Assembly (NCBI RefSeq): GCF_014649715.1
Contig: NZ_BMTO01000010.1
Span: 183,688 to 247,687, forward strand
Length of the DNA: 64,000 nucleotides
Direction of reading: 5' to 3'
Source of the DNA: Streptomyces lateritius
Lineage (GTDB): Bacteria > Actinomycetota > Actinomycetes > Streptomycetales > Streptomycetaceae
The position numbers were made by a program, and so were the translations under genes. Every line of letters begins with the position of its first letter. The first letter of the stretch is position 1. This document shows positions 1 to 8,909 of this stretch, piece by piece. Below the pieces are notes generated by a model, which was not told the DNA's origin, did no database searches, and worked only from the letters and a program-made list of their open reading frames with translations.

Positions 1-298
1 GTGGCTTGTGCGGCGCTCGACGGGTCACCCGGGCGCGGCCCTCGCAGAGGCGGGAGGAATGGCCGAAACGGCTCGTCCCGCAGCGAGCAGGTGACCGCAG
101 TGCGGCCGGCTGGTCCACGGTGGCGAACGCCGGCCCGTCGAACATGGTCCACTCGTCCCGGAGCCCGGAGCCCGTAGCCCCAGATCCCCAGAGCGAGCTT
201 CGGACGAGGGCGCCGGGTCTGGGCCCGGCCGGCTGTCCTCGCCCCGACAGGTGCGCCCGAGGCCACCGGGCGCCTCCCGGCCGTCCGGTCGACGCGGC
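1..298. other. Left edge, no confident gene
   Basis: No reading frame here has both a plausible start with a ribosome binding site and steady G/C third positions. On the minus strand, around positions 110-195, a short run of codons looks coding (it reads WTMFDGPAFATVDQPA), but it has no start and is not in frame with the coding-like sequence before it. It could be the remnant or edge of a gene continuing left of the window, or chance in GC-rich DNA. Confidence 0.3.
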
Positions 299-544
299 CT
301 AAGCGCGGTCCCGGCCTGCGGAGTCGGACAGTCCGGCGGAGACGTCATGCTCGTTCTCGACGGCAGGTCCCTCCTCGACGGCCTGCACTCCGGAGGAAGG
401 AAGCAGCTGAGGAATGCCATCGACGATCGGATAGCGACGACGCAGGCGCGGGTTGTAGAGCGCGCCCCCGCTCTCGTCGAGGATCAGCGGCCCCTTGTCG
501 AGCGGGCAGGCGAGGATCTTCAGCAGCGGGTTGTCAGGCTTCAT
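299..544 (-). CDS. Trm112-family small protein
   Basis: This 81-residue protein carries the Trm112 core: ILACPLDKGPL near residues 9-19, then RRRYPIVDGIPQLLP near residues 34-48. The family supplies small partners that stabilise or activate SAM-dependent methyltransferases; some bacterial members are free-standing. The zinc cysteines of classical members are mostly absent: only the CP of the first knuckle remains, as in many bacterial homologues. Its ATG overlaps the TGA of the upstream transporter gene (ATGA), so it is translationally coupled and ends the operon. Two methyltransferases are encoded in the same operon, which makes one of them the natural partner, but that is inference. Confidence 0.8.
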   Translation of the reverse strand: MKPDNPLLKILACPLDKGPLILDESGGALYNPRLRRRYPIVDGIPQLLPSSGVQAVEEGPAVENEHDVSAGLSDSAGRDRA

Positions 545-1446
545 GACCGGGTTCCTTCGGATGTGGGGGTGTCCGCGTCGTGTCGCGGCAGGGTGAGCAG
601 AACCGTCAGTGCGAGCACGATGCCGCCGAGACGCAGTAACAGCCGCAACGAGTTGTCGGGCAGCGGCTCGTCGAACGCGATCGTGCCGCTCACGATGGTG
701 AACACACAGGTCACCGTCGAGCACACCGGGACGATCAGCGAGGCCCGGCAACGCTGGAGCGCGGTCTGTGACAGCACCAGCCCACTGACCCCTGTGAGCA
801 GGAGGAGGTACGGGTACGGGGAGGAGACCAGGGCGGGCACGCTACCCAGGAGGTCCGACGTGTCCAGATGCCCGGAGACGCCCTTGATGGCGAGCGAGCT
901 GACGCCGTAGATCAGACCGACCGCGACCGCGTAGGCCACTCCTGTGGTCGGCTGCCGATGGCGCCGACGGGCGCGCCGCTCCGCGGCCGTGTAGAGCGCC
1001 AGACCGGCCGCGAGGGTCGGCACGCACAGTGCCAGCAGGGTACCCGCGGGCGCGCTGCGGCTGATCTCCTCGCTGGACTCGTACAGCGAGGCCACCACCA
1101 TCACCAGCGCCAGACCGATGACAGCCACCGCACGCCGCTCACGGCCGGAGGGGCGCTCACCGAGCACCACCGACGAGAGCACCAGCAGGAGTACCAGCCC
1201 GGACAGGAACAAGCCCTGGGCGGCGGCGATCGGCAGTGTGCGGTAGACAGCCAGCTGCGCGGCGAACCCCAGGGCCAGCGCCATGGCCCCGCAGATCCAC
1301 AAGGGCCTGCAGGCCAGCAGGATCAGGGCCCGGCCCGGCTGTGCGGCGCTCAGCGGCGGCATGCCTGCCAGCGCCCGCTTCTCCAGGACGAAGCCGGTGC
1401 TGTACAGGACGTTCGCCACCAGCGCGGCGATCACACCCCACACCAC
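541..1446 (-). CDS. DMT/EamA-like multipass membrane transporter
   Basis: A 301-residue, strongly hydrophobic protein with about nine to ten predicted membrane helices in two halves, typical of the drug/metabolite transporter superfamily (EamA- or NIPA-like). It starts at GTG 1446, three bases after the stop of the preceding methyltransferase gene, and overlaps the Trm112 gene downstream by ATGA. Because it sits in an operon with glycosyltransferases and an AftD-like enzyme, it may move a lipid-linked or activated sugar intermediate across the membrane. That substrate is a guess from context; the sequence supports only a DMT-type membrane protein. Confidence 0.72.
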   Translation of the reverse strand: MVWGVIAALVANVLYSTGFVLEKRALAGMPPLSAAQPGRALILLACRPLWICGAMALALGFAAQLAVYRTLPIAAAQGLFLSGLVLLLVLSSVVLGERPSGRERRAVAVIGLALVMVVASLYESSEEISRSAPAGTLLALCVPTLAAGLALYTAAERRARRRHRQPTTGVAYAVAVGLIYGVSSLAIKGVSGHLDTSDLLGSVPALVSSPYPYLLLLTGVSGLVLSQTALQRCRASLIVPVCSTVTCVFTIVSGTIAFDEPLPDNSLRLLLRLGGIVLALTVLLTLPRHDADTPTSEGTRS

Positions 1447-1449
1447 GCG

Positions 1450-2244
1450 CTACACCTTTTTCGCATGCACGAGGAGGATGGAGGCGAGGGACGGCAGCCC
1501 ACAGGCCAAGCGGTCCAGCGGGCGGAGCGGGCGCGGCACTCCGTGGAACGGCGCACCGGCGACCGTCACCACCTCGAACCCGGACGCCGCCACGAACTCA
1601 CGCAGCGCGCGTGCCGTGTACAGCCTCAGATGGCCCACCACCTCCTTGCCCGGTCTGCCGTGGATGCGGCGCAGACTCACCTCGGAGAACACCGGCTGGA
1701 CCCCGGCGAGCAGCAGGGCGCGGTTGTACCAGGCGCCGAGGTTCGGAGTCGAGAGCATCAGATGCCCACCCGGACGCAGTACCCTGCGCAGTTCGTCGAG
1801 GGCACTGTCGGGGTCGACAAGGTGCTCGACGACCTCGCTGAACAGCACGGCGTCGGCGCTGCCGGAGGCGAACGGCAGCCCGCTGCCGGTCAGCTCGCCG
1901 CGGACGACCTGGCTCAGGCGCGGCGCCGCCCTGCGTAGCGCGTCCTGCGACCAGTCGATCCCCACGATGCGGTGCCCGTCCAGGACGCGGGTGGCGGTCG
2001 CTCCCGCCGAGCCGTCCCCGCAACCCACGTCGAGCACGGTCGCGGCCGGGCGGCCGGGTCCGACGGGGCCGAGCGCATCGGCCAGCATCCGGGCCTGGCG
2101 CAGGGTACGGGCTTCCCCGGAGGCGACGGGAACGGTGGGGTTCTCGTAGAAGTCCCGCAGCCCGGGAGCCGGCGGGCCCGGCGAAGTCACCGCCGCCTCG
2201 GGCGACTTCCCGGTTGCTGCGGAGCCGCTGGCGGAGAGAGTCAT
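1450..2244 (-). CDS. Class I SAM-dependent methyltransferase
   Basis: This 264-residue protein has methyltransferase motif I (LDVGCGDGSAG, residues 71-81), an acidic residue after the second strand (GIDWS), and the post-motif region EVVEHLVDP followed by LRPGGHLMLSTPN, as in Methyltransf_11/25 enzymes of lipid, sugar and natural-product metabolism. The first 30 residues are Ala/Pro/Ser-rich and probably disordered. The ATG at 2244 overlaps the stop of the acyltransferase gene (ATGA), indicating coupled translation. The substrate cannot be read from sequence; a sugar or lipid of the envelope glycan made by this operon is plausible. Confidence 0.85.
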   Translation of the reverse strand: MTLSASGSAATGKSPEAAVTSPGPPAPGLRDFYENPTVPVASGEARTLRQARMLADALGPVGPGRPAATVLDVGCGDGSAGATATRVLDGHRIVGIDWSQDALRRAAPRLSQVVRGELTGSGLPFASGSADAVLFSEVVEHLVDPDSALDELRRVLRPGGHLMLSTPNLGAWYNRALLLAGVQPVFSEVSLRRIHGRPGKEVVGHLRLYTARALREFVAASGFEVVTVAGAPFHGVPRPLRPLDRLACGLPSLASILLVHAKKV

Positions 2245-3842
2245 GACGGCCTCTTGTGGTGGTCCTGGGCGGAGCGGGCTCCACCTGGTGTCGGGTCGGG
2301 ATGATGCGTGTCACGGTGGTACGGGCCGCCCGGGCCCGGTGCGTGATCCCGGGCCGGAGTCGCCTCGGCGTCCGCGGCGGTGGCGTCCACCTCCCCGGTC
2401 GCGGCTCCCGGCCCGGCCCCCGGAGCATTCGCCCCGGCAGAGGTGAAAGACGTCGTCGACAGCGACGCCGCGAACAAGCCCACCAGGTCCGCACCGGCCG
2501 CGTCATCGAGCAGCGCCCGCGACCAGCGCAACGTCACATGCAGTCGCCCGCCGGTGGAAGCCGCGGCCACGCTCAGCCCGCGCGGCATCCGCGCCGGTGC
2601 GGAGAACCACACGGCCGTCGCCCGGCCGGCGTCGCCGAAGTCCAGCGTGTACGGCACGCGTCCGATGTTGGTGACCAGTGCCGTCGACATCCAGGGCGCC
2701 GCCACCCGCCGTGCGCCACGGGTGAGCACGCCCCGGATGCCGACCGGCAGCAGCGGTGCGGTCAGCAGACTCGCCCCGGCACCCAGGGGGGCGCCCTGGG
2801 CCGACTTCAGTGCGTGGGTGCGCCGAGCGGTGGTGCGCAGCAACCGGGCCACGGCTGCCAAGTCCGGCCGCTCACCGAGCAGCAGGTCCGTGTCGTGCGG
2901 GTCCTCGGGGGTCATGGCCACCTCGACGAGCCGGGTTCCGTTTCCCATCGGCATCTCCGTGCCGCGCGGCCGGTCGTCGACGGGCATCGTGATCCGTACC
3001 GAACCGGCGGGCCGGCCGCGCGAGACGTTCCAGCGGGTCACCATCAGTGATGCGGCGACCAGCAGTTGGTCGTTGACGGTCCAGGGCGAGTGGTCTCCGT
3101 CCCGCGTCACACGCCGAGGAACGGGCAGGTCCGTCTGCAGCATGCCGTTGCCCACGGCGCGGGCGCGTACCGGCTCGGGGCGGGAGTCCGGCGCGACGCG
3201 TACGGGGCGCGTACGTACGGCGCGGCCTGTCCCCCTCGGAGCGGGGCCCGGGCGCCCCGGCCGGACCCGCCCGGTGACCGGGACGGGGTCCACTCCTCCG
3301 TACTGTTCCGCGGTCGTGGCGAGGAGCCGCAGCCCCGACGGCGCGTCGAGAGCGGTGTGATGCATCGTCAGCAGGAGCACGGTCCCGGTCTGCGAAGCCT
3401 CGCCCGCCGCCGACGGCCCCGGGGCGCCCGTTCCCCCGTCCATCTCGACGACTTCCAGGCGCAGGGGCGGCGACAGGGTGAGCGGCGGGCATGCGCTCAG
3501 CGCGCGGGCCCGGGCAGCGGCCAACGCGTCGGGGCCCCGCCCCCCGAGGCCCACCGGGTCGCTGTCCGGTTCGCCGGTCAGCTCCCACTCGAAGGACCGC
3601 CGGTGCCGACGGCCGGGCACTTCCCGCACCAGCACCCTGGAGTGCGTCAGCAGCGCCCGCCGGAACGCGGTCCGCAGCCGTGCCGGGTCCAGTCGTCCGG
3701 GCAGATGTACCTCGATGTGCACGCTCTCCGGTTCATCGTCACTGAGGCAGTGCCGCGACACCTCGTCGACGGTCGGAAAGGGGATCCGGACCCCGCCGGG
3801 AGGGGTGTCGGTCCCCCCGGCGGGGGCCCAGGGCGCGATCAC
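2241..3842 (-). CDS. Condensation-domain-like acyltransferase
   Basis: A 533-residue protein resembling stand-alone condensation/acyltransferase folds (NRPS C domains, PapA-type and wax-ester synthase-like enzymes). The catalytic signature HHTALDA (residues 161-167, HHxxxDA) is intact, and a DFGDAG element near residue 410 sits where C domains carry their DFGW-type motif. A central stretch is rich in Arg/Pro/Gly and the C-terminal 70 residues look disordered. The start is GTG 3842, overlapping the stop of the AftD-like gene (GTGA). No adenylation or carrier domain lies nearby, so it probably transfers an acyl group from a CoA or carrier donor onto a hydroxyl, perhaps of the glycan assembled by its neighbours. 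The acceptor is unknown. Confidence 0.75.
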   Translation of the reverse strand: MIAPWAPAGGTDTPPGGVRIPFPTVDEVSRHCLSDDEPESVHIEVHLPGRLDPARLRTAFRRALLTHSRVLVREVPGRRHRRSFEWELTGEPDSDPVGLGGRGPDALAAARARALSACPPLTLSPPLRLEVVEMDGGTGAPGPSAAGEASQTGTVLLLTMHHTALDAPSGLRLLATTAEQYGGVDPVPVTGRVRPGRPGPAPRGTGRAVRTRPVRVAPDSRPEPVRARAVGNGMLQTDLPVPRRVTRDGDHSPWTVNDQLLVAASLMVTRWNVSRGRPAGSVRITMPVDDRPRGTEMPMGNGTRLVEVAMTPEDPHDTDLLLGERPDLAAVARLLRTTARRTHALKSAQGAPLGAGASLLTAPLLPVGIRGVLTRGARRVAAPWMSTALVTNIGRVPYTLDFGDAGRATAVWFSAPARMPRGLSVAAASTGGRLHVTLRWSRALLDDAAGADLVGLFAASLSTTSFTSAGANAPGAGPGAATGEVDATAADAEATPARDHAPGPGGPYHRDTHHPDPTPGGARSAQDHHKRPS

Positions 3843-6800
3843 GAGGGGCCACCGCCTTCCGGCCGCCGAAGGGGCGGCTCCGGCCGGTGCCCGTCGCCGG
3901 TTCCGCGCGGCTTGGCCGTGACCACCGGTCCGGCTTCCGGCGCGTCGGAATCGCCGTCCTCGCGCCCGTCGTCACGCCCGCGCCCGTCGCCACGCCCACG
4001 GGTGGCAACGGACGCCGGCCTCACCGCAGTCACCAGGGCGGAGGCCAGGGCCACCAGCGCGAGCACCTGGGCGAAGCCGCTGAACGGGCCTTCCCCGGTG
4101 GCGACCGGCTCCCCGGCGCCGACGGCCGCGACAAGGCCCGCTCCGGCCATCGCCGCCGCCGCGGTCGGCACCAGCACGGCCGGCCGGAATCGTGCCGCCA
4201 GGGCGAGTACGGGCACGACCAGGGCCAGCGGCCCCGCCGCCACCGCGACGACCGCGGTCAGCGCAAGTGTTCCGAGCAGCATCCCCGGCGGCGGCGGCTC
4301 GGGCAGCTCCCCGTCGGTCCCCCCGTCTCCGCGTCGGCGGCCTACGAAGGCCAGGGCGGCCAGGGCGACGAGGGCGAACGCACCGCCGATCAGGGCTGCC
4401 CGGTACGACTCCGAGGGCTCGAACTCCATGGTCACCGTGCCGGACGCCCCGGCCGGAATCACCCAGGCCTGCTGCCAGCCGTCGAGGCGCACCGGCTCCA
4501 GCTCCGTGCCGTCCAGGGTGGCCTTCCAACCGTCGTTGGCGTTCTCGTAGGTCCGCAGGTACGTCGCCTCGCCCGAGCCGGCCGCCACGGAAACGGTCCG
4601 GCTGTCGTCGGTCCACCGGGTGACGGTGGCCTCGCGACCCGCCGCTCCCTCCAGTTCTCGTGGAGTGCCCCGGGTCAGCGTGACGTCGGTGATCGCCAGC
4701 GGCCCCGCGTCACCCGCCTCCACCTCGTGATCGCCGGGCGGAAGTTCCAGGGTGCCGTCCTTCTCCTCCCCCGCGCAGAGGGCGACGGTGACGGGGCGCC
4801 GCTCGGTGAGGTCCCGGACGAGTCCTGAGGCCTTCGTCTTGTGCAGGACACCGCCCACAGCGAGGTCCGGGCCCTCACCGCACGGCAGCGAGAAGCGCGC
4901 GGACGGCTTGGCCCGCGGCACTCGCAGATCGGCCAGTGCGGGAACGTGCACCTCGCTCAGCCCGACCGGCAGCTGCAACCCCGCGTTCGCCACCGGATTG
5001 TGGACGGTGAGCGGGGCGACCCTGCTGATGGTGATGTCGAGCCGGTTCGTCTCGATCCGCGGGAAGCGGACCCGCCCGTTCTCGTCGACGTCGGCCACCG
5101 CGGCGCCGTGCGGGGAGCTGATCATCACCTGCTCGGGCCGGGTGGACACCCCGCCCGCCGGCGCGAGGATGACCTCGTCGATTTTCTTCTTCCGGGGCCA
5201 GCTCAGGTGGATGACGGGCCGGTCGCCCGCGATCCAGGCGGTGGTGAGGTCACCGTCGACCAGGTTGCGGGCGCTGAGTGACGTGCCGTTGCGGCTGATG
5301 GAGTCCACGCCGGCCGTCACCCGTTCCTTCGGCCCGGGGGCCGAGCGGTCGAGCAGTTCGTCGAGCGCGCCGCCGGGCACGGCGACGGCTCGCGCCGACA
5401 CCTGGTACTCGCCCGGTTCACGGGTGCTGAACCGCCGGTGCAGTCCCACCTCGGCCGATACGGGCGACAGGCCGCCCGCGTCGGTGCCGCGGTGCAGGGA
5501 GTACACGCTCGCCGCCGCGTCGGTGTGCTCCGCGTCGGCAGGCAGCACCAGCATGCGCGTCACCTGCACGTCCGGGATCGACACCTCGGCGAATCCGGCC
5601 CCGGAGAGGCCCGGGCGCGCCTGTTGCGCGGCAACGATGGTGATCTTCATCCAGGAGGCCTCGCCCGAGGGAGCCGTGACGGTCTGCGGCAGGCCGTTCG
5701 TCTGCAGGGGGCTGTCGGCCGAACCGCGGTCGGTCTCGATCCGCACCTGGGTGGGTGCCGCGCGCATCGAGTCGCCCGGCAGGGGCGTCAGCCGGATGGA
5801 GGCCGGGATGTCGGTCGGCCGGGAGAACTCCACTCTGAGCCACTGTCCGGCCGGCTTGCCCGGACTGCCCTCGGCCCACGCGGTGTCCGGGTTGCCGTCG
5901 AAGGCGTTCACCGGGTCGTACTGCGGCAGGTGGAACAGCCAGTTGCCACTGCTGGAAGCCGTCACGGCACGGGCACCGCGCAGCACCGCCGTCGTCTGGT
6001 GGTCGATGCCCTCCGACGGCAGGATCTGCTTGGGCTTCTCGCCCGGGTTCTGCAGGCTGCCGGAGTGATTGCGCTCGTCCGCGGTGTACGTGTACGAGGT
6101 GTTGATGTTGACCAGGCCGAACCGGGTGTCGGCTCGACGCAACCCATCCGCGACCGCCTTCACCGGCGGGACGACGCCCTGGGGAAGACCGTCCCCCGCC
6201 AGTACGGCCGGCCGCTCGGCCATCGAGGGGTCGGCGGACAGCTGGAGCAGCGCCTCGGGTCCGCCACTGACCACGGCCGTGTCGGCCACGGCCGAGACGC
6301 CGACCCGGTCGGGCCTCCCGTCGCGGTCCTGCGGCTGATAGATCTCCACGGCCTGGAGCCGCGGGTAGAGCCCCTGAACCTGGAGCGGGGTGTCGGCGGC
6401 GATGCGTCCGCCGGTCACCAGCGGTCCGAACCCGGTGATCTTGCGGTAGCCGGACGATTCCAGGGTCCGCTTCACCGTCTGCGGCGGGACATAGCCGATC
6501 TGGTCGGGGTCGAGGTCGTTGCGGACGACCACCTCGTGCATGCCGGCCCGTGCCAGGTAGGCCTGGAGGCCCGGAACCTCGGAGCCCGACAGCAGCGCCT
6601 GCTCGACCGCGTCCGTCATACGGCGTGCTCCGGGAGTACCGAAGGGGACGAAGTCACGCTGCGCCCAGGGGGTCTCGGCCAGTACGTCGAACGGCTGGTC
6701 GATGGGGGATCCCCAGGTGTAGATGCCGTGCGCCGTCGCCGGTACGACCAGTGCCCGGCTGTTCGGGGCGTTGTCCTTGAGCCAGTCGGCGGCCTTCTCC

Positions 6801-8137
6801 CAATGGGTGGGCAGTTTGGCGAACGCCCCGGGCTGCAGGATCGAGCCGTTGGCGTACGGAAGCGCCAGACCGGGCAGTACCAACACCGCCGTGGCAGCGG
6901 GCACCCAGCGGCGACGGCGAAGTGCGCGAGACCCCCTGCTCTCGGACAGCACGGCTGTCAGATGGGTCAGTCCGAGGGCGAGCGCGAGGGCCAGTCCCGG
7001 CTGGAACTTGTAGATGTTGCGGAACGGCTTCAGCGGCCCGTTCAACCAGTCCTGGACGGCACCGTGGAACGGACCGCCGAAGGCTCCGCCGTACCCGGCG
7101 AGCGCGATCAGGACGACGGCCAGGACGGTCAGCATCAGCCAGCGGCGCTCCGGCAGGTCCCGCCGGGCCAGGCCCGCCAGCCCCAGCGCCGCGGCGAACG
7201 CGGAACCGAGAACGGTGACGACGGAGGTCGCGACGGTCCAGCCGGCCGGCAGCCATGCCTCACCGAAGTTCAGATAGGCCACCCAGTTGCCGGCGCCGCG
7301 CAGCAACTCGGTCGCGGACATGGTGGCGGTGGTGGTGTCGGCCTGCTCCACGTACGGCATGAAGTTCTCGCCGTGCATGCCGAGCAGGAGCAGCGGGACC
7401 ACCCACCACACGGTGGCCAGCACTACGCCCGGTATCCACCAGCCCAGCAGCGCCCGCCGACGCCGGCCGGGAGGGCGGCTGAGCAGGTACAGACCCACGG
7501 GCAGCAGCGCTGCCAGTGTCGAGGCGGCGTTCACGCCGCCCATGAAGGGGATCAGCAGGGCCGAACGTGCGGCGGCCGTCCGGGGGCTCGACTTCGCGGA
7601 GGTCAGCGGCAGCAGCACCCAGGGCAGCACGGCACCCGGCAGCGCGGCGGCGGAGGTCGATCCGATGACGATCGTGAAGGTGGGCCACAGTGCGTAGACG
7701 ACCGCACCGACGGCCCGGGACGCGGGCGTCCCCACGCCCAGCCGTTCGGCGAGCCTGAGCGCGCCCCAGAAGGCTGCGGTCACGATGATCGACAGCCAGA
7801 GCCGTTCGGCCACCCACACCGGCACCTGCAGCATGTCCATGAGCGCGTAGTAGGGCAGTGCCGGGAAGGCGTAGCCGATGTACTGGTTGGCTATGCCGCC
7901 GAGGCCCACGTTGCCGTTCCACAGCGAACCGAGGTCGCCGATGAAGCGCCAGGGGTCGAGGGCGACGCCGAGTTTGGTCTCGAACGTCATCTTCCCCGGT
8001 GACACCGCGAGGAACGACACCAGGACGACGGCCCAGAAGCCGAACAGCAGGCGTCGTCCGCGCGGATCACCGAACGCCTCCGACGGCTTCGGGCCGGGCT
8101 GCGGCACCCGCGTGGGCGCCTGGACCGTAGTGGTCAT
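3839..8137 (-). CDS. AftD-like alpha-(1->3)-arabinofuranosyltransferase family protein
   Basis: A 1432-residue membrane protein of the DUF3367/AftD class. The N-terminal 430 or so residues form a polytopic GT-C module with ETKLGVALDP (residues 53-62) in the first extracytoplasmic loop, the region holding the catalytic acidic residue in GT-C enzymes. Two discoidin-like (F5/8 type C) carbohydrate-binding segments follow: one near residues 730-800 (FDGNPDTAW) and one near 950-1010 (LVDGDLTTAW). The C-terminus has several more membrane helices (from about residue 1240) and an acidic tail. Mycobacterial AftD adds arabinofuranose from a polyprenyl donor to arabinogalactan and lipoarabinomannan; Streptomyces lacks mycobacterial-type arabinogalactan, so the polymer here is unknown. 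ATG 8137 has a GAGGA ribosome binding site six bases upstream. Confidence 0.85.
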   Translation of the reverse strand: MTTTVQAPTRVPQPGPKPSEAFGDPRGRRLLFGFWAVVLVSFLAVSPGKMTFETKLGVALDPWRFIGDLGSLWNGNVGLGGIANQYIGYAFPALPYYALMDMLQVPVWVAERLWLSIIVTAAFWGALRLAERLGVGTPASRAVGAVVYALWPTFTIVIGSTSAAALPGAVLPWVLLPLTSAKSSPRTAAARSALLIPFMGGVNAASTLAALLPVGLYLLSRPPGRRRRALLGWWIPGVVLATVWWVVPLLLLGMHGENFMPYVEQADTTTATMSATELLRGAGNWVAYLNFGEAWLPAGWTVATSVVTVLGSAFAAALGLAGLARRDLPERRWLMLTVLAVVLIALAGYGGAFGGPFHGAVQDWLNGPLKPFRNIYKFQPGLALALALGLTHLTAVLSESRGSRALRRRRWVPAATAVLVLPGLALPYANGSILQPGAFAKLPTHWEKAADWLKDNAPNSRALVVPATAHGIYTWGSPIDQPFDVLAETPWAQRDFVPFGTPGARRMTDAVEQALLSGSEVPGLQAYLARAGMHEVVVRNDLDPDQIGYVPPQTVKRTLESSGYRKITGFGPLVTGGRIAADTPLQVQGLYPRLQAVEIYQPQDRDGRPDRVGVSAVADTAVVSGGPEALLQLSADPSMAERPAVLAGDGLPQGVVPPVKAVADGLRRADTRFGLVNINTSYTYTADERNHSGSLQNPGEKPKQILPSEGIDHQTTAVLRGARAVTASSSGNWLFHLPQYDPVNAFDGNPDTAWAEGSPGKPAGQWLRVEFSRPTDIPASIRLTPLPGDSMRAAPTQVRIETDRGSADSPLQTNGLPQTVTAPSGEASWMKITIVAAQQARPGLSGAGFAEVSIPDVQVTRMLVLPADAEHTDAAASVYSLHRGTDAGGLSPVSAEVGLHRRFSTREPGEYQVSARAVAVPGGALDELLDRSAPGPKERVTAGVDSISRNGTSLSARNLVDGDLTTAWIAGDRPVIHLSWPRKKKIDEVILAPAGGVSTRPEQVMISSPHGAAVADVDENGRVRFPRIETNRLDITISRVAPLTVHNPVANAGLQLPVGLSEVHVPALADLRVPRAKPSARFSLPCGEGPDLAVGGVLHKTKASGLVRDLTERRPVTVALCAGEEKDGTLELPPGDHEVEAGDAGPLAITDVTLTRGTPRELEGAAGREATVTRWTDDSRTVSVAAGSGEATYLRTYENANDGWKATLDGTELEPVRLDGWQQAWVIPAGASGTVTMEFEPSESYRAALIGGAFALVALAALAFVGRRRGDGGTDGELPEPPPPGMLLGTLALTAVVAVAAGPLALVVPVLALAARFRPAVLVPTAAAAMAGAGLVAAVGAGEPVATGEGPFSGFAQVLALVALASALVTAVRPASVATRGRGDGRGRDDGREDGDSDAPEAGPVVTAKPRGTGDGHRPEPPLRRPEGGGPS

Positions 8138-8159
8138 GACCGTTCCTCGCTTCGCATGC

Positions 8160-8909
8160 TCATGGGCTTCGCCTGAGAATCAGCAGCAGATTCCAGGTGG
8201 CGATCTCGCGGAGTCCCGGCACCCGGGTGATCGTGCTCGCGAGGAATGGCCAGTAACGGGAGCGCGCCGTGACGACCTGCACATCGTCGCGGCCGCGGAC
8301 GTGCCGAAGGGTGGGACCGATATGGACGGGGAAGAGGTTCTCGCCGAGCGTGTGCTTGGCCTTCCGGCCGGTGCGCCGTTCGTAGCGTTCGCGGGCCCGG
8401 CCGGCCCCGAGGTAGTGCCACGGCGCGGTCTCGTGGCCTCCCCAGGGGGAGAGCCAGTTGGTGAACGACAGGTAGATCAGTCCGCCGGGGCGGGTGACTC
8501 GCACCATCTCGCTGATGAACGTCCGCGGGTCCGACACGTGCTCCAGCACATTGGACGAGAAGCACACGTCCGCCGCCCCGTCGGCGAGCGGCAGCAGATA
8601 TCCGTCGGCGAGCACCGCGTCCTCGGTGACCGGGCCGCCGGCGCTCAGCTCCCGCGGGTCGGGCTCGAAGAGGTAGCTCTGCGCACCACGGCGGCGGAAC
8701 TCCTTGGTGAAGTGGCCGCTGCCGCCGCCGATGTCGACGACGATCTTGCCGGACAGGTCGATATGACGTGCCACCTGTGCGACCGAGTCGCGGGCCAACA
8801 GGGTGTAGCACCGTTCGGGATCGCTGGGTTCGCGCATGAACGCCCGGAAGAGAGCGGCCGATCGCCTCAGCGAAGGATCCTTGAATCCGCGTTCGGTGAT
8901 CTCAGCCAT
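8160..8909 (-). CDS. Class I SAM-dependent methyltransferase
   Basis: A 249-residue Methyltransf_11-type enzyme with motif I VVDIGGGSGHF (residues 57-67), an acidic strand-2 end (FEPDP), and SSNVLEHVSDP followed by TRPGGLIYLSFTN. The C-terminal third (SRYWPFLASTITRVPG and on) is typical of methyltransferases near sugar-polymer loci. Its ATG overlaps the end of the glycosyltransferase gene by 8 nt, and the AftD-like gene follows after 22 nt, so it is embedded in the same transcript. It differs from the methyltransferase at 1450-2244, so the operon has two distinct methylation steps or acceptors. Confidence 0.86.
   Translation of the reverse strand: MAEITERGFKDPSLRRSAALFRAFMREPSDPERCYTLLARDSVAQVARHIDLSGKIVVDIGGGSGHFTKEFRRRGAQSYLFEPDPRELSAGGPVTEDAVLADGYLLPLADGAADVCFSSNVLEHVSDPRTFISEMVRVTRPGGLIYLSFTNWLSPWGGHETAPWHYLGAGRARERYERRTGRKAKHTLGENLFPVHIGPTLRHVRGRDDVQVVTARSRYWPFLASTITRVPGLREIATWNLLLILRRSP

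Noticed and set aside
5438..8002. 854-residue open frame on the plus strand opposite the AftD-like gene
   Set aside because: It is the antisense shadow of a real minus-strand gene: composition is Arg/Gly/Gln-rich, it has no domain, and the codon periodicity belongs to the opposite strand.
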